A program made the position numbers and the translations under genes. The notes under the pieces are model-generated. The model was not told the origin of the DNA and made no database searches. It worked only from the letters and a program-made list of their open reading frames with translations. Positions 1 through 11,100 of a DNA stretch of 64,000 bases are shown here, piece after piece (position 1 is the stretch's first letter; each line of letters starts with the position of its first letter). Source of the DNA: Lycorma delicatula (taxonomy: Eukaryota > Arthropoda > Insecta > Hemiptera > Fulgoridae); NCBI RefSeq assembly GCF_047948215.1, contig NC_134467.1:36374520-36438519 (forward strand). The letters are read 5' to 3'.

Positions 1-1230
1 TGTGAGAAAATTATACTTAATTTGATACTAATTTATAATATTAGAATTAACAATAAATAAAAACAATTCATATTTCATCAAATTAAACGTAAAATGGAGG
101 ACATGAAAACAGACAAATAATTACAACAATTTTCTGCCATAACTCGGCTATTTTTTAACCGATTTCCAAAAATAAAATGTCATTTTCTTCAAAGTAAAAG
201 GCCTATTATTGTAATAAGTAACATAAATTTTTATAAAACTAATATTTATGGAAATATAATGGATTGAAAAATAAATATGGCCGTCATTTTGTAATTTGCA
301 AAGATAAAGTCCTTATTTTTTGATCATTTTAAAACTTTAAGACACTTACTAAATATTAATGTGATTCATCTATCCGAACTTGAGATATAAATTTTAATAT
401 AAAAGTAACAAAATGACAGACAGGGGGAGTGCAAAGGAGAAATTGCCATTTTTCCTAAGGATATTTTTTGTTTAGTTTTACAAGTAGAATCCAAAAAAGT
501 ATACCCACCCCACCATTTTAGAAACACTGTATATTTCATTTTTTGTAGAGGCTTTTCAAAAAAGGACATTTTTTGTGGTCCCGAATCCCATGGTGGTGTG
601 GTTCTCCCTTCTGAACTTACCCACTGAAACCCCTTCCCACCTACAAAATAAGGTGCTGGACTCACCTTACGGTATCATTATAGCAATCCATATGTTTTGT
701 GTCCATCCTTACCCTCCCATTGCTGACTTGATGCCTCAAAAACCATTGACACACACAAACCCTTGAGAGATCAGAGTGCTTGTACCAGGAATAGTAACCG
801 AAAAATTATTGATAAACTATTTTGAATTAAGCACTTCAGATGTGGATAGTGACAGATTACTTTACTTCCAGATAATAATCAGATTAGAGGAGTAAAAACT
901 TTTCCTGATCTTAGAGAGAAGAGATGATAAGAGTAAAACTATTCCTTACCCTTAGGAATGTGTGGCAGATGAATGTACCCGACTGAGCTGTAAAATATTC
1001 AACTAAGACCACAGCTGAAAGAGTAACAAAACTCGATACTTACTGGATATCAGTACACCACTTGATCCTCCCTTGATTATCATCTTCCATATTCTTAGAT
1101 CATACTTTGATTTTTTGTAGTATAAACTGGTGTGTATATTTTCCTGGTATTTAAATAATTTACAATATTATATAGGGTTCCGATTGCTTTGCTTGCTCTG
1201 GTATTTAGAATTAATAAAATTTAGATTAAG
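1..1230. other. Non-coding, AT-rich repeat remnants
   Basis: No gene seen. Bases 120-420 resemble the arms of the inverted repeat near 41.9 kb: both have an AACTCG stretch, an AACGG/AACCGA-TTT stretch, TAAAAxxTTTTAT, and GGCCG(C)CATTTTG in the same order. Bases 560-620 carry a block reading GGTCCCGAATCCCATGG near a run of CACACC, similar to the start of the Jockey block at 42.2 kb. Probably an old copy of the same repeat. Confidence 0.35.
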
Positions 1231-1231
1231 A

Positions 1232-2061
1232 ACAATTTAGATTCGGAGTAACAGTACAAGGTGAAAAGATAAAGATGCTACGATTTGCTGATGATATAGT
1301 AATTCTAGCCAACAATAAAAAGAATTTAGAAGAAACAATGAATGGCATAGATGAAGTCCTACGCAAGAACTATCGCATGCAAATAAACAAGTACAAAACA
1401 AAAGTAATGAAATGTATTAGAAATAACAAAGATGGACCAATGAATGTGAAAATAGGAGGAGAAAAGATTATAGAGGTAGAAGAATTTTGTTATTTGGGAA
1501 GTAGAATTACTAAAGATGGATGAAGCAGGAGCGATATAAAATGCCGAATAGCACAAGCGAAACAAGCCTTCAGTAAGAAATATAATTTGTTTACATCAAA
1601 AATTAATTTAAAAGTCAGGAAAAGATTTTTGAAAGTGTATGTTTGGAGTGTCGCTTTATATGGAAGTGAAACTTGGACGATCGGAGTATCTGAGAAGAAA
1701 AGGTTAGAAGCTTTTGAAATGCGGTGCTAAAGGAGAATGTTAAAAATCAGATGGGTGGATAAAGTGACAAATGAAGAGGTATTGCGGCAAATAGATGAAG
1801 AAAGAAGCGTTTGGAAAAATATAGTTAAAAGAAGAGACAGACTTATAGGCCACATACTAAGGCATCCTGGAATAGTCGCTTTAATATTGGAAGGACAGGT
1901 AGAAGGAAAACATTTTGTAGGCAGGCAACCTTTGGAATATGTAAACAAATTGTTAGGGATGTAGGATGTAGGGGGTATACTGAAATGAAACGAATAGCAC
2001 TAGATAGGGAATCTTGGAGAGCTGCATCAAACCAGTCAAATGACTGAAGACAAAAAAAAAA
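1232..2061 (+). mobile_element. RTE-type non-LTR retrotransposon, 5'-truncated copy 1
   Basis: Encodes the C-terminal half of the RTE polyprotein from the RT palm motif LRFADDIVIL to the 3' end, followed by an A-rich tail (CTGAAGACAAAAAAAAA). Stops at about 1521 and 1728 break the frame, and the region after KHFVG is frameshifted. Compared with the copy at 39061-41652 it lacks the endonuclease and most of the RT. It starts within a few bases of the point at which copy 5 (45063) is truncated. Confidence 0.85.
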
Positions 2062-2744
2062 TTATATTTAGTATCTAATTTGTTAGTTTATTCTATTACA
2101 ATTTTCGGCAAAGAGATGTGAGCATGATTTCATTATATTTTCAAAGTGATGTTGAGAGATTCATTAACTTTATTTCCATAGTAAGCACAGCTACAGAGGT
2201 CTAAAAAAATTTCAATTTAAACAAAAATAAAAATACAACTGTAATACTAATAAATTTGCATTTATTATATCTATTAACATGTTAAATGAAGATATTGTTT
2301 CATTTTATCTGTCAAAACCCATTCTCTATCAGTAAAAGTGGGCACATAAAACTAATTTTTACTATAATTAAAAGATTGGAGGTATCTAGTTGAAGAAACG
2401 CTGGCGTGCTAGTAATTTGATTATTTCATGAGATGAAGTCTCAAAGTTCAGTAGCTTTTCATGGATATTCTTTAAATTGTAAATAAATAATTATCTATTT
2501 ACAATAATAACACTACCCAACAAAAATGTTTTTTTGAATGTTTCCTTGACTTCAAGCGTCAAATCTTACTAATTTTGGGTTGAGAAAAACAAATATGACA
2601 AAGAAAAATTTTTATTAGCTTTAGTTTCTGTGATATACAATGGATAGAAGTATTTCATTTTAACGGATTAAGAGAAAATGATACATTTGAATTACATAAT
2701 CCAACAACATAGAAAGTTCATTTGACATTTTTTTAATGACAGTT
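2062..2744. other. Non-coding AT-rich spacer
   Basis: No open frame, RNA gene or recognisable repeat seen. Confidence 0.5.
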
Positions 2745-4067
2745 ACATTTTATGAGTTCTTAATTGATGGAAGAACACCTGGCAGTTGGTTGTGTCTGAA
2801 GAGAATCGTGTGGTGGCTTCATGAGATCATTGTCTTTTGGTTTCCTCTTGTGAGTTCTGAAGCATCCTTATACACAGACCAGCAGTAATTTGCAAGAATT
2901 GCTTCATTCCAACGCCCCTGATATCTTTGTTCCATTACAGAAATATCCTGATGGAATCTTTCTCTGTGTTCATCACTGACAACTCCACAACTAGGAGGGA
3001 AAAAGTCCATGTGTGAGTGGAGAAAATGGATTTTAAGGGACATGTTGCTTGCAAGTAGATGGTTTTGGCAGAAGTACTTTCACCAACTGACTGTAGTTTT
3101 CATTATTTTGTTGCCTAAAAATCCATGAATGACTCCCTTTAAGGCTTCCGAAGTTTCCGTATTTTTCCCCTTCAAAATTAGGTGAAACAGGATCGTTTAC
3201 AAGTTTTCAAACTTGTGGCCCAACAAAAATACCTTCCTTAACTTGTGCATCACTTAATGTAGGACATTTTTCTCTTAAGTATTTAAAGGCCTGTCCTTCT
3301 CGGTTCATACTTTTGACAAAGGTTTTCATCAAATCTAGCTTTAAATGAAGGGGTGGAAGAAGAACATCTTTTGGGTCCAGGAGAGGCTCGGCAACAACAT
3401 TTTTCTCGTTAGAGTAAAAATTTCTTGTAAGCCAGTCTGCTTGAATGTGATTTCCTATCCTTAATGTCCCACATACATAAAAAACAGCAGTATTTAGTTT
3501 ACACCAGTTGCATTCCTAAGATACAGCGATGACTTTTAGATCGCCATAAATTTTCCACTTGTGTTCAGCATATTTAATTTAGTCTAGGAGGATTGCCATG
3601 TTTCCATGAGTCTCCTTCATGTGAACTGAATGACCAACAGGAATAGAAGGAAGATGGTTGCTGTTGTGAAGTAATACAGCTTCCAAATTAATGTTGGAGG
3701 AATCTATGAATAGCCTCCAGTCAGTTGGATCATGATTCAAATTCAAGCATTTCATCAAGCCATTAACATCGCAACAAACAACATTTTCTTCTTAAAAAAA
3801 GAAAGCAGATTCCTATGATGATGTCCGTATTGTGAGACCCTGACGTCACGTTGGAGAAGATTCCATTGCTGTAGTCTTGACCTTAGAAGCTCTGTCTTCT
3901 CCTTTAACAAATCAAGGTCTCAAATGAGATCACTCAATTCTGATTGACTCAGTCTGTGCAGTTTATCATCTCTTTCATCAAAATCAGAGTTATGGGATGT
4001 GGAAGGCCTTTTGGGTTCTTCTACCACACTGTCTTCATTTTCAACTTCAAGCTCATAATTTTGAGTA

Positions 4068-4068
<1 letters not shown>
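2745..4068 (-). pseudogene. Decayed copy of a multicopy arthropod gene of unknown function
   Basis: Reading the minus strand from 4068 gives, with several stops and frameshifts: SELSDLIRDLDLLKEKTELL, RLQQWNLL, DWRLFIDSSN, VLLHNSNHLPSIPVGHSVHM, KWKIYGDLKVIA, LPPLHLKLDLMKTFVKSMN, YLREKCPTLSDAQVKEGIFVGP, NMSLKIHFLHSHMDFFP and SDEHRERFHQDISVMEQRYQ. The same blocks in the same order occur at 35205-36785. Proteins of this kind recur many times in arthropod assemblies, so the family is probably transposon-derived or amplified by transposons; its function is not known to me. Both ends are unclear. Confidence 0.7.
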
Positions 4069-4124
<56 letters not shown>

Positions 4125-4142
4125 TGTGTGTGTGTGTGTGTA
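4069..4142. repeat. (TA)n(TG)n microsatellite at edge of the duplicated block
   Basis: About 26 TA repeats followed by about 10 TG repeats. Homology to the gene B flank begins directly after it with AATAGTAGTAGTAAAGTA; the B copy is preceded by a (CT)n(GT)n tract. Confidence 0.9.
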
Positions 4143-4982
4143 ATAGTAGTAGTAAAGTATTAATAGTACCTTAATTTTATGATGATTTAGCTACACAGCT
4201 TTACACTTATCACCATAAGTAATCCACTGTCAAGGACCAAAATATATTGACAAGAATAAAACTCTTAAGCACTCTTCATTCTACATTTTGAAGTGAGAAT
4301 TTTACATCTACATTCTTATTAAAAGAGTAAATGTCAAGTACTTTTTTATAATTAGTAATAGTTATTTTGGCTACTAAATTTCTTCAACAGTTAAAAATCT
4401 GTAGCTTGTACTATTCATGTATATTAAAATGATTAAATTAATAAAAATATTCAGAAATTTGTAAAATCCTTTTTCCTTTTAAAAAATCATGTATGAAATT
4501 ACAGTGGATCAAAAGATTCAACACACTTATTTTTATTTTTTTTAAATCACTTTATTTTCTAAATTATATTTCTCTATTTTGCCAAAGTACCTGAAATACA
4601 TAGTAATATGGTAATATGTAATTCAGATGCAATTACAATAATGTTTTATTAATATATATAAATAATCCATTGAACCTGTGATAATATTAAAAAAGTCTTT
4701 GTAAGTTTCAAATTGATGTAAATTTGTTACGTGCTTATACATTGTAGTTTTTTTTTTTTTTTTTTTTTTATTTAATATTGCCTCATAACTAGATTATAAG
4801 CCCAGTAATTTTGGTCTTGTTCATCCGTAAACTAAAATTTCTAAATCCATATATTGTATCTAGGTCTAATAAAAGTTACAGTGAAAAACTATTATTCAAT
4901 CTAGTGGTGAAGTAATTAAATTTACAAAGCTATACAAAGAAAATTTATTGAAATATATAGTTTCATTTTTGCCTTAGTTCTG
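4143..4982. repeat. 3' flank of gene A, nearly identical to the gene B flank at 51848-52681
   Basis: Contains the gene A 3' UTR on the minus strand. By eye it differs from the gene B flank at only about 1-2% of positions, including a shared T-run at 4749-4769. No other gene seen. Confidence 0.85.
4944..4949 (-). promoter_or_regulatory. Poly(A) signal of gene A
   Basis: AATAAA on the minus strand, 34 bases downstream of the gene A stop codon. The same hexamer is at the equivalent place in gene B. Confidence 0.6.
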
Positions 4983-5161
4983 TTAATGGTTATCTGGAAT
5001 TATCACTTGTGCAACATCTGCTAAATGTAAGTTTAATTTTTCAAAATGTTCTGGCGGTACTCTTACTGTCAAAGAATCACTCTGCATAGGTGGTTCTGGT
5101 TCTACGCCAGCTTCAACTAATACTTCTGTTGCTTTTTTCTGTATTTCTTTCCAAACAGTAC
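4983..5161 (-). CDS. Gene A coding exon 7 (residues 462-520) and stop
   Basis: Begins TVWKEIQKKATEVLVEAGVE and ends IIPDNH followed by TAA at 4985-4983. The W..I...A...L helix is the last conserved element of the decarboxylase fold. The remaining 40 or so residues (SLTVRVPPEHFEK and onward) lie beyond the fold of short AADCs and are a tail shared with gene B. Acceptor TTTATTGCAG is clear. A polyadenylation hexamer AATAAA is on the minus strand at 4949-4944, 34 bases past the stop. Confidence 0.88.
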
Positions 5162-8100
5162 CTGCAATAAAAAAATAATTAATTTACCGAAGCATATATT
5201 AAACTCATTTATGTCAGCATCTTGATAATTTCATGCACCCTCCATTACAAAATGATAGTGTTTCAATCATTCATAAATAAATCATTCAGAAAATTTATAG
5301 ATCCAGATTCCAGTAGGAATTGATATTATTTACATGTTCATAAATGCATCTCGCATCTGAAAAATATCAGGTTACTTAGTGTGCATTAACCTGTTCCCAA
5401 TAAAAATAAATAAATGACTTTGACTACTGAATTTCATTGTATTTGTAAAATGGCAAGCCTGCTGGGATTCAATCCAGAACCTTCAAGATGAAAGATAGAG
5501 AAGCAACCATTCCAACATGGAGTGATAATAATTAAAAAAATAATTATTTTTTAAAATATGTATTTTTTTTATGAGGTTTTTAAGGGCATCGACTACTTTG
5601 GTAATTAGCCCCATCCCACTTCAAAAAAAAAAAAAAAGGTTCAAGATTCACAATCTCATGAATCAAAAATGTTCAAAACTTTTACATTTTCCATAACTTC
5701 TAATCCAACAAATTACTTCCTAGGCTTTCCTTTCGGCCATCCTTTCTTGCACCGTTTTTCCATCCTGCGAACGGCCTCAACTTCCGACGAAAGAGTGTCT
5801 GAGGCCTCAGACATGGCATCGTCTTCTCTTTCTGATGCCAATGACGTTCGCCGGCTTACATCAGGTGATGAAAGCTTCATTGGTGCTGTTAACATCGTTG
5901 CAATTGAATCTAAACTAGCAAGCGATGCACTTTCCGCGGCTGATGAGCTGGATTCTATCTCTACTGTAGTGCTGGGTCCAGCTGAAGTAGATGCTCTCAC
6001 CGAAGCTGTTCTTTGAGCTTTCGGAGGCTCCATTGTTGCAGTTTTTATATCACCTGCGTCTGGTGCTTTTTCAATAATAACTTGCACCTCCATTTCGGTA
6101 GACTCGGATTTTCTTGTCGCAATTTCTTTAGGCTTGTGACTAGACGACGGAGTGATTTGTTTCTCTTTGTCAGATAAGTCATGATTTTTAATTTTTACGC
6201 TAGTTGGTGGCTTTATGATCGCAGATTTGGCTGGTTTTTTTTAACGGCGCTAGTGCGTCTCTCATGTCAACGGCGTCAGTCCGGGGATGAGCCGTCTCAT
6301 CTTTACTTTGTTTTCTCTGATGAGTCGACTCAATCTTTGAATCATTGTCGCAAGACTTGGTGCCATCGTGTTAAGCAACTGCTCCACATTAATTTTAGAT
6401 GTGGAAGGGGTAGCCGCTGCTTCTGCGTAAGAAGTCGATGGCCGTGGTGTACGTTGATTAACAATTTTCTTCGCTTCAGGATAACTGACCTTCTGAAGCG
6501 TTTTAACTTCCTGAATGGCTGTTTCTAACTTATATGTAGGGCAGTTCCTTGAACGACAGTTGTGATGCCCTTTACAGTTAACGCAGATTGGAGGGTCTTT
6601 ACATGGTTCACCCTCATGTGTTTTCTCTCCACATATACATATTTCCTGCGCTTCACATCTAGCTGGTGTGTTTCCGAATCGTTGACACTTAAAACATCTC
6701 ATCGGCTGCGGAATGAAAGCTCGTATATCAAGCCGATGGATGCCAGCTCGTACCTTTTCAGGAAGGTTCGGCCTGTTAAATGTTAAAACATGCGAGGCCG
6801 AAGGAACAACTTCACCATTTTTTCGCATGGTTAGTCTGCGACACTGAGTCACTCGCTGACTCGACATTTCTTGTACAGTTTCTTCTGTACAATTTAGAAG
6901 ATCGCGCGCGACAAACAACTCCTCTGGATGAGTTAAGTGTGCTATGCGGTTGGACAGAAACCGCAAATTCACCGATCTTCTTCAACGCCTGAACTTTCTG
7001 GCTTTGCATGTCGTTGATGGTTTCGACATGCAATCCATTAAAAGTTTTACGAATTTCCTTGACAGGACCACCAGCACAATTAGTAATTTCTCTTGCGATT
7101 AAGAGTGGACTAACTTTTAGAAAGTTTCCATTCTCCTTTGTAATAATCTTGGTTTGGGAGCAATGTTTCCTAACGACTTTCTCAATTCCCTACTGATTTT
7201 GGCAGCATCACTCTTGATTTTATCTGACTCCTTGCTCTTTTTCCTCTTCGCTTGTGGCGAATCGGAGGTTTCTAAACGAGGGTGTTTACGTGCACCCTCT
7301 GCCACGTTAGTTTGTTCAATATTCATGAACGTTTATCCCTTCTGTAGCAAGGCTAGCCGCCGGGGTACACTCCCACTCCAGGAATACTAACCTTGGAGGT
7401 CCGATCTGGTACTCCGGTGGAACCGGCATATGTCCTGGCAGAGAGCGGATGCGCAATCTCTGCACTGACTCCAGGCTCCTACTCACCGAAGCTTTCAGAG
7501 CTCCCATGCACCGACATACATGGGCACCATTGCTACATGCTTGCCATCGCAGGGGGCATGTGGACAACGGTCTCCGTTACACCTGCAATAACATTGACCC
7601 TGGCCGCCACATCGCCAGCTCTAAGTTTGGTATATGTCCACTTCCTAATCAATTAATTGTTCATATCCTGCAGATAGCCGAAACATCCAATCCGTCTGTT
7701 GACCTGAAGATGGAGACAGGTCAATAAAGTAATACATCCGAGGAATTTACTCGGAGCCCCGTTAGCCAGCTATAAGTATTGTACATAAGTACAGCTGTTA
7801 CCGCCCCGGACGTGGAACATAGGTGTTGTGTTCCGGACGTGGGGATTACCTACCTCAGGGCAATATGTATATTATACAAATCTATATCCAAATGTATATT
7901 TAAGAACTATCAAATTATAATTTACTAGAAAAAATACGGGCCTATGGCCCACCGCGAAAATGTTTTATTACATAGGATTTTGTTTAATAATTCTGCAAAT
8001 TGTAACTAATTAACGTTCATGAATTTGGTGTACTAACAACAAAAACTTTTACAACGGAAAGCTTCAAACTCCTAAACATTTTTAGCCGTTTCTTGAGTTG

Positions 8101-11100
8101 TGATTTTTTAACACTGCTGTAACCACAATATTTTTTTATCCCCAAAACACAAATATAATTTCATCGTTCGTATGAAGAAGTTTTAAATGTTCGAACATAT
8201 GAATCGTTCAAGTAGAAATTGTTCGAACGAATGAATCATTCGTGAAGTATGAATCGTTCGAACCTTTTATACTTTTTCTGTTATACACCCGGCGCACCAC
8301 TATTGAACCGCTCTGGGTTGATAGCAGCTAAAATAAAATTGAGCACATACAGCAAATAAACAAACCCACGAACCATCGTTTTTTATGGGATGGGTTGGGA
8401 AAAAATAATAGAGAGGAGAATTTATTTAATTTGAAACAGCATTAAAAGAAATTTAAAACATTTATGTTGTAAAAGTTTCGGGTCTTTTTTGTTTTCTTCA
8501 AAAATGATTTTTTTACGTTACGTATTACATTTTTTCTTACAAATTAGTAGGGATTTTGTAGATATTATAAAAATATAATTTAACCAAACATAATCTACGC
8601 TTGCTTCGTTCACTAACCTATTCTTTTTTTATTTTTACTTGTCAATTTTATTCAAAAATGGTTCTTTCAAATGAGATAGGTCTAATATAAACATTATGCT
8701 TATAATTATCAATATAATCTAACCAAACTTAACCTACGGTCGCTTCGCTCTCTAACTTTGACTAGCGAGCGTAGTTTGGTTAGATTATTATTTAATTTTT
8801 AAAGTTAATATGTAGGTTAAGTTACTAAACAATAGTTATTATTTTCTTAATAAGTTTAAATATTTATTCTTAAAAAAACCAATGAGGGGGAGAAACAGAA
8901 AAGATCCAAATTTTCTCATTTTCGTTCAAATTCTTTCAATCTTTTGTCATTAAATCAAATTAAAAATTTTCACTTTTGGTGACAAAGATCTTTTTGAAGG
9001 ATAAGCTGAGTACTTTTTTTTGGTGATCTGAAAACTTGATTACTTATTTAGAAGTGTTCTAATTTAGAAGTGAATTTTTTATTTATTTTATTAAATCGTA
9101 ACCCGCCGGGTTAGTCTAGTGGTTACAACTCATCATCGCAAAATCACTTGATTTTCGAAGTCAAGGGTTCTAAGGTTTGAGTCCTTATAAAGGTAGCTAC
9201 TTTTATTGTATGATTTGAATACTAGGCTTGGGGATAGCGGTATTCTTTGGTGGTTGGGTTTTAATTAACCGTATGTCTCAGGAGTGGTCAATCTGAGTAT
9301 TTCAGATTACATGTATATTTGCCTGCACTAACAGTTCACTACATCTTAAACTACGTCAGGCCTGGCAAGCCAATAGTTGCGTTTCCATATACACGTACAA
9401 CCTGAAAAAAAAATAATCGAGCAGTAGCCAGAAAAATGATCGAAGAAAACAAAACATTAAATAGTAATATTAAATTTTATATACATTCTAACCAGCCAAG
9501 AAAAGTTATAAACATTCTACACTCACATTTGTTTGTATATTTTGTACGTACTTACTTAAATCTAATATTGTTGTTTTTATAGAAGAAATACAAAATCTTA
9601 TACAATATTTATTTTTAAACGTTGTTGGTGCCAAAAAGATATCATGAGTTACATTTAATTTAGTTAATAAATTTTGTGTCAGATTATCATCATTACCCAA
9701 CTGAAAACAAATTATTCCACACTGAAAATTAAAACAAGAAAAAAATATAAATTTACATATATGTCATTAATTAAATCAAATTAAAATTACTTAAAAATAT
9801 AAATTTTTGAAATAACAATCAATCAGATTTTATAAATACAACATTTACTATTAAAACATTTAATATATTAAATTAAAGATCAAGTTTTGCAATTTATACA
9901 TGAAGTGAATTACTTACATAGATTTTTTTTTAATTTGAATATTATATCGTACAAATGTTTTCCATTACTCCTCACACACTCACTTAACCTCATTCTAAAA
10001 TTTGACATTGCTCGCTCAATCATCATTTGTGGAACGGCTTCAATTTCTCGTTGAATGGCCTCCTTGAGTTCTGCAATCGACCGTGGTCGACTACTGAAGA
10101 CTTTATGTTTGAGATACCCCCCCCCCCCCCAGAAAAAAATCACAAACAGCCGGATAAGGTGAATGCGCTGGTCAAGCAATGTCGCCAAATCGGGAAATCA
10201 AACGTCCAGGAAAGGTTTCTCGCAGAACATCCATTGCGATTTTCGCCGTACGGGCGGTGGCACCAAATTTCATGTCCTTGAAAGTCATTCGGTTTCGGTC
10301 GCAGAAATTCACTCAACATGTTTACGTATCGATGATATGTTTCTGTTACTTTGCGATTTAACTCCTCAAAAAAATACGGGCCAATTATGCCGAACTATGA
10401 AACCGCACACCACACTGTAACATATTGACTGTGAAAAGGCTTTTCAAGAATTTGCCATGAATTATGCGAAGCCCAATTTCATTTATTTACGAATCCTGAC
10501 AGATGAAAATGCGCCTCATCACTTAAAAGAATAATGGCATCCTGGTGGACATTTTCGAGGATGACCTCGCAAGCTGCTTTGCGAGACGCCCGATCATTTG
10601 CATTAAGTTGCTGGACTAACATCATCTTATACGGATGGAATTTCAGGTCGGCATGAAGAATTAGTCGTAGACTTCGATCAGAAATGGCTAGCGCGTAACA
10701 GCTAACCTTACAGCGTTAATGTTTTCAGGCGTTCTCATAGTGCGTTTTCGTCCTGTCGGTTTAATTTTAAAGCAGACGATGTGTTCCTAAAATTCTTCAA
10801 CCACAATAATATCGTATTCCTACTAGAAACAGACGCTTGTCGATTTAAACTGAAATGTCTGCGAAATAAACGCTGTTACAATAACCGAGTCATTTTTGAA
10901 ATAGGCTTCAATCACAATCGCTTGTGTTCACCCGACCACGACATACTGGCTACTGAAATAGCATGAATAGATCTGTCGGTGTACAACACTCCCGCCTTTT
11001 CATTGACAGTGGTGCCAACATAACAATTACTACAAAATCGTCAAATTTATATGCCGGACCCTGTATTAACTCGCTCTTGGACTATGTATGTTAGATTCAT

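Noticed and set aside
3944..4174. Plus-strand frame ending in IYIYIY and VCVCVC
   Set aside because: Antisense of the decayed unknown-family copy running into the TA/TG microsatellite.
5669..6016. Plus-strand 115-codon frame
   Set aside because: Antisense of the half-LINE ORF1 tail.
9099..9190. tRNA gene
   Set aside because: A and B boxes are present, but the sequence does not close into a cloverleaf acceptor stem, is followed by a SINE body and occurs in many copies.
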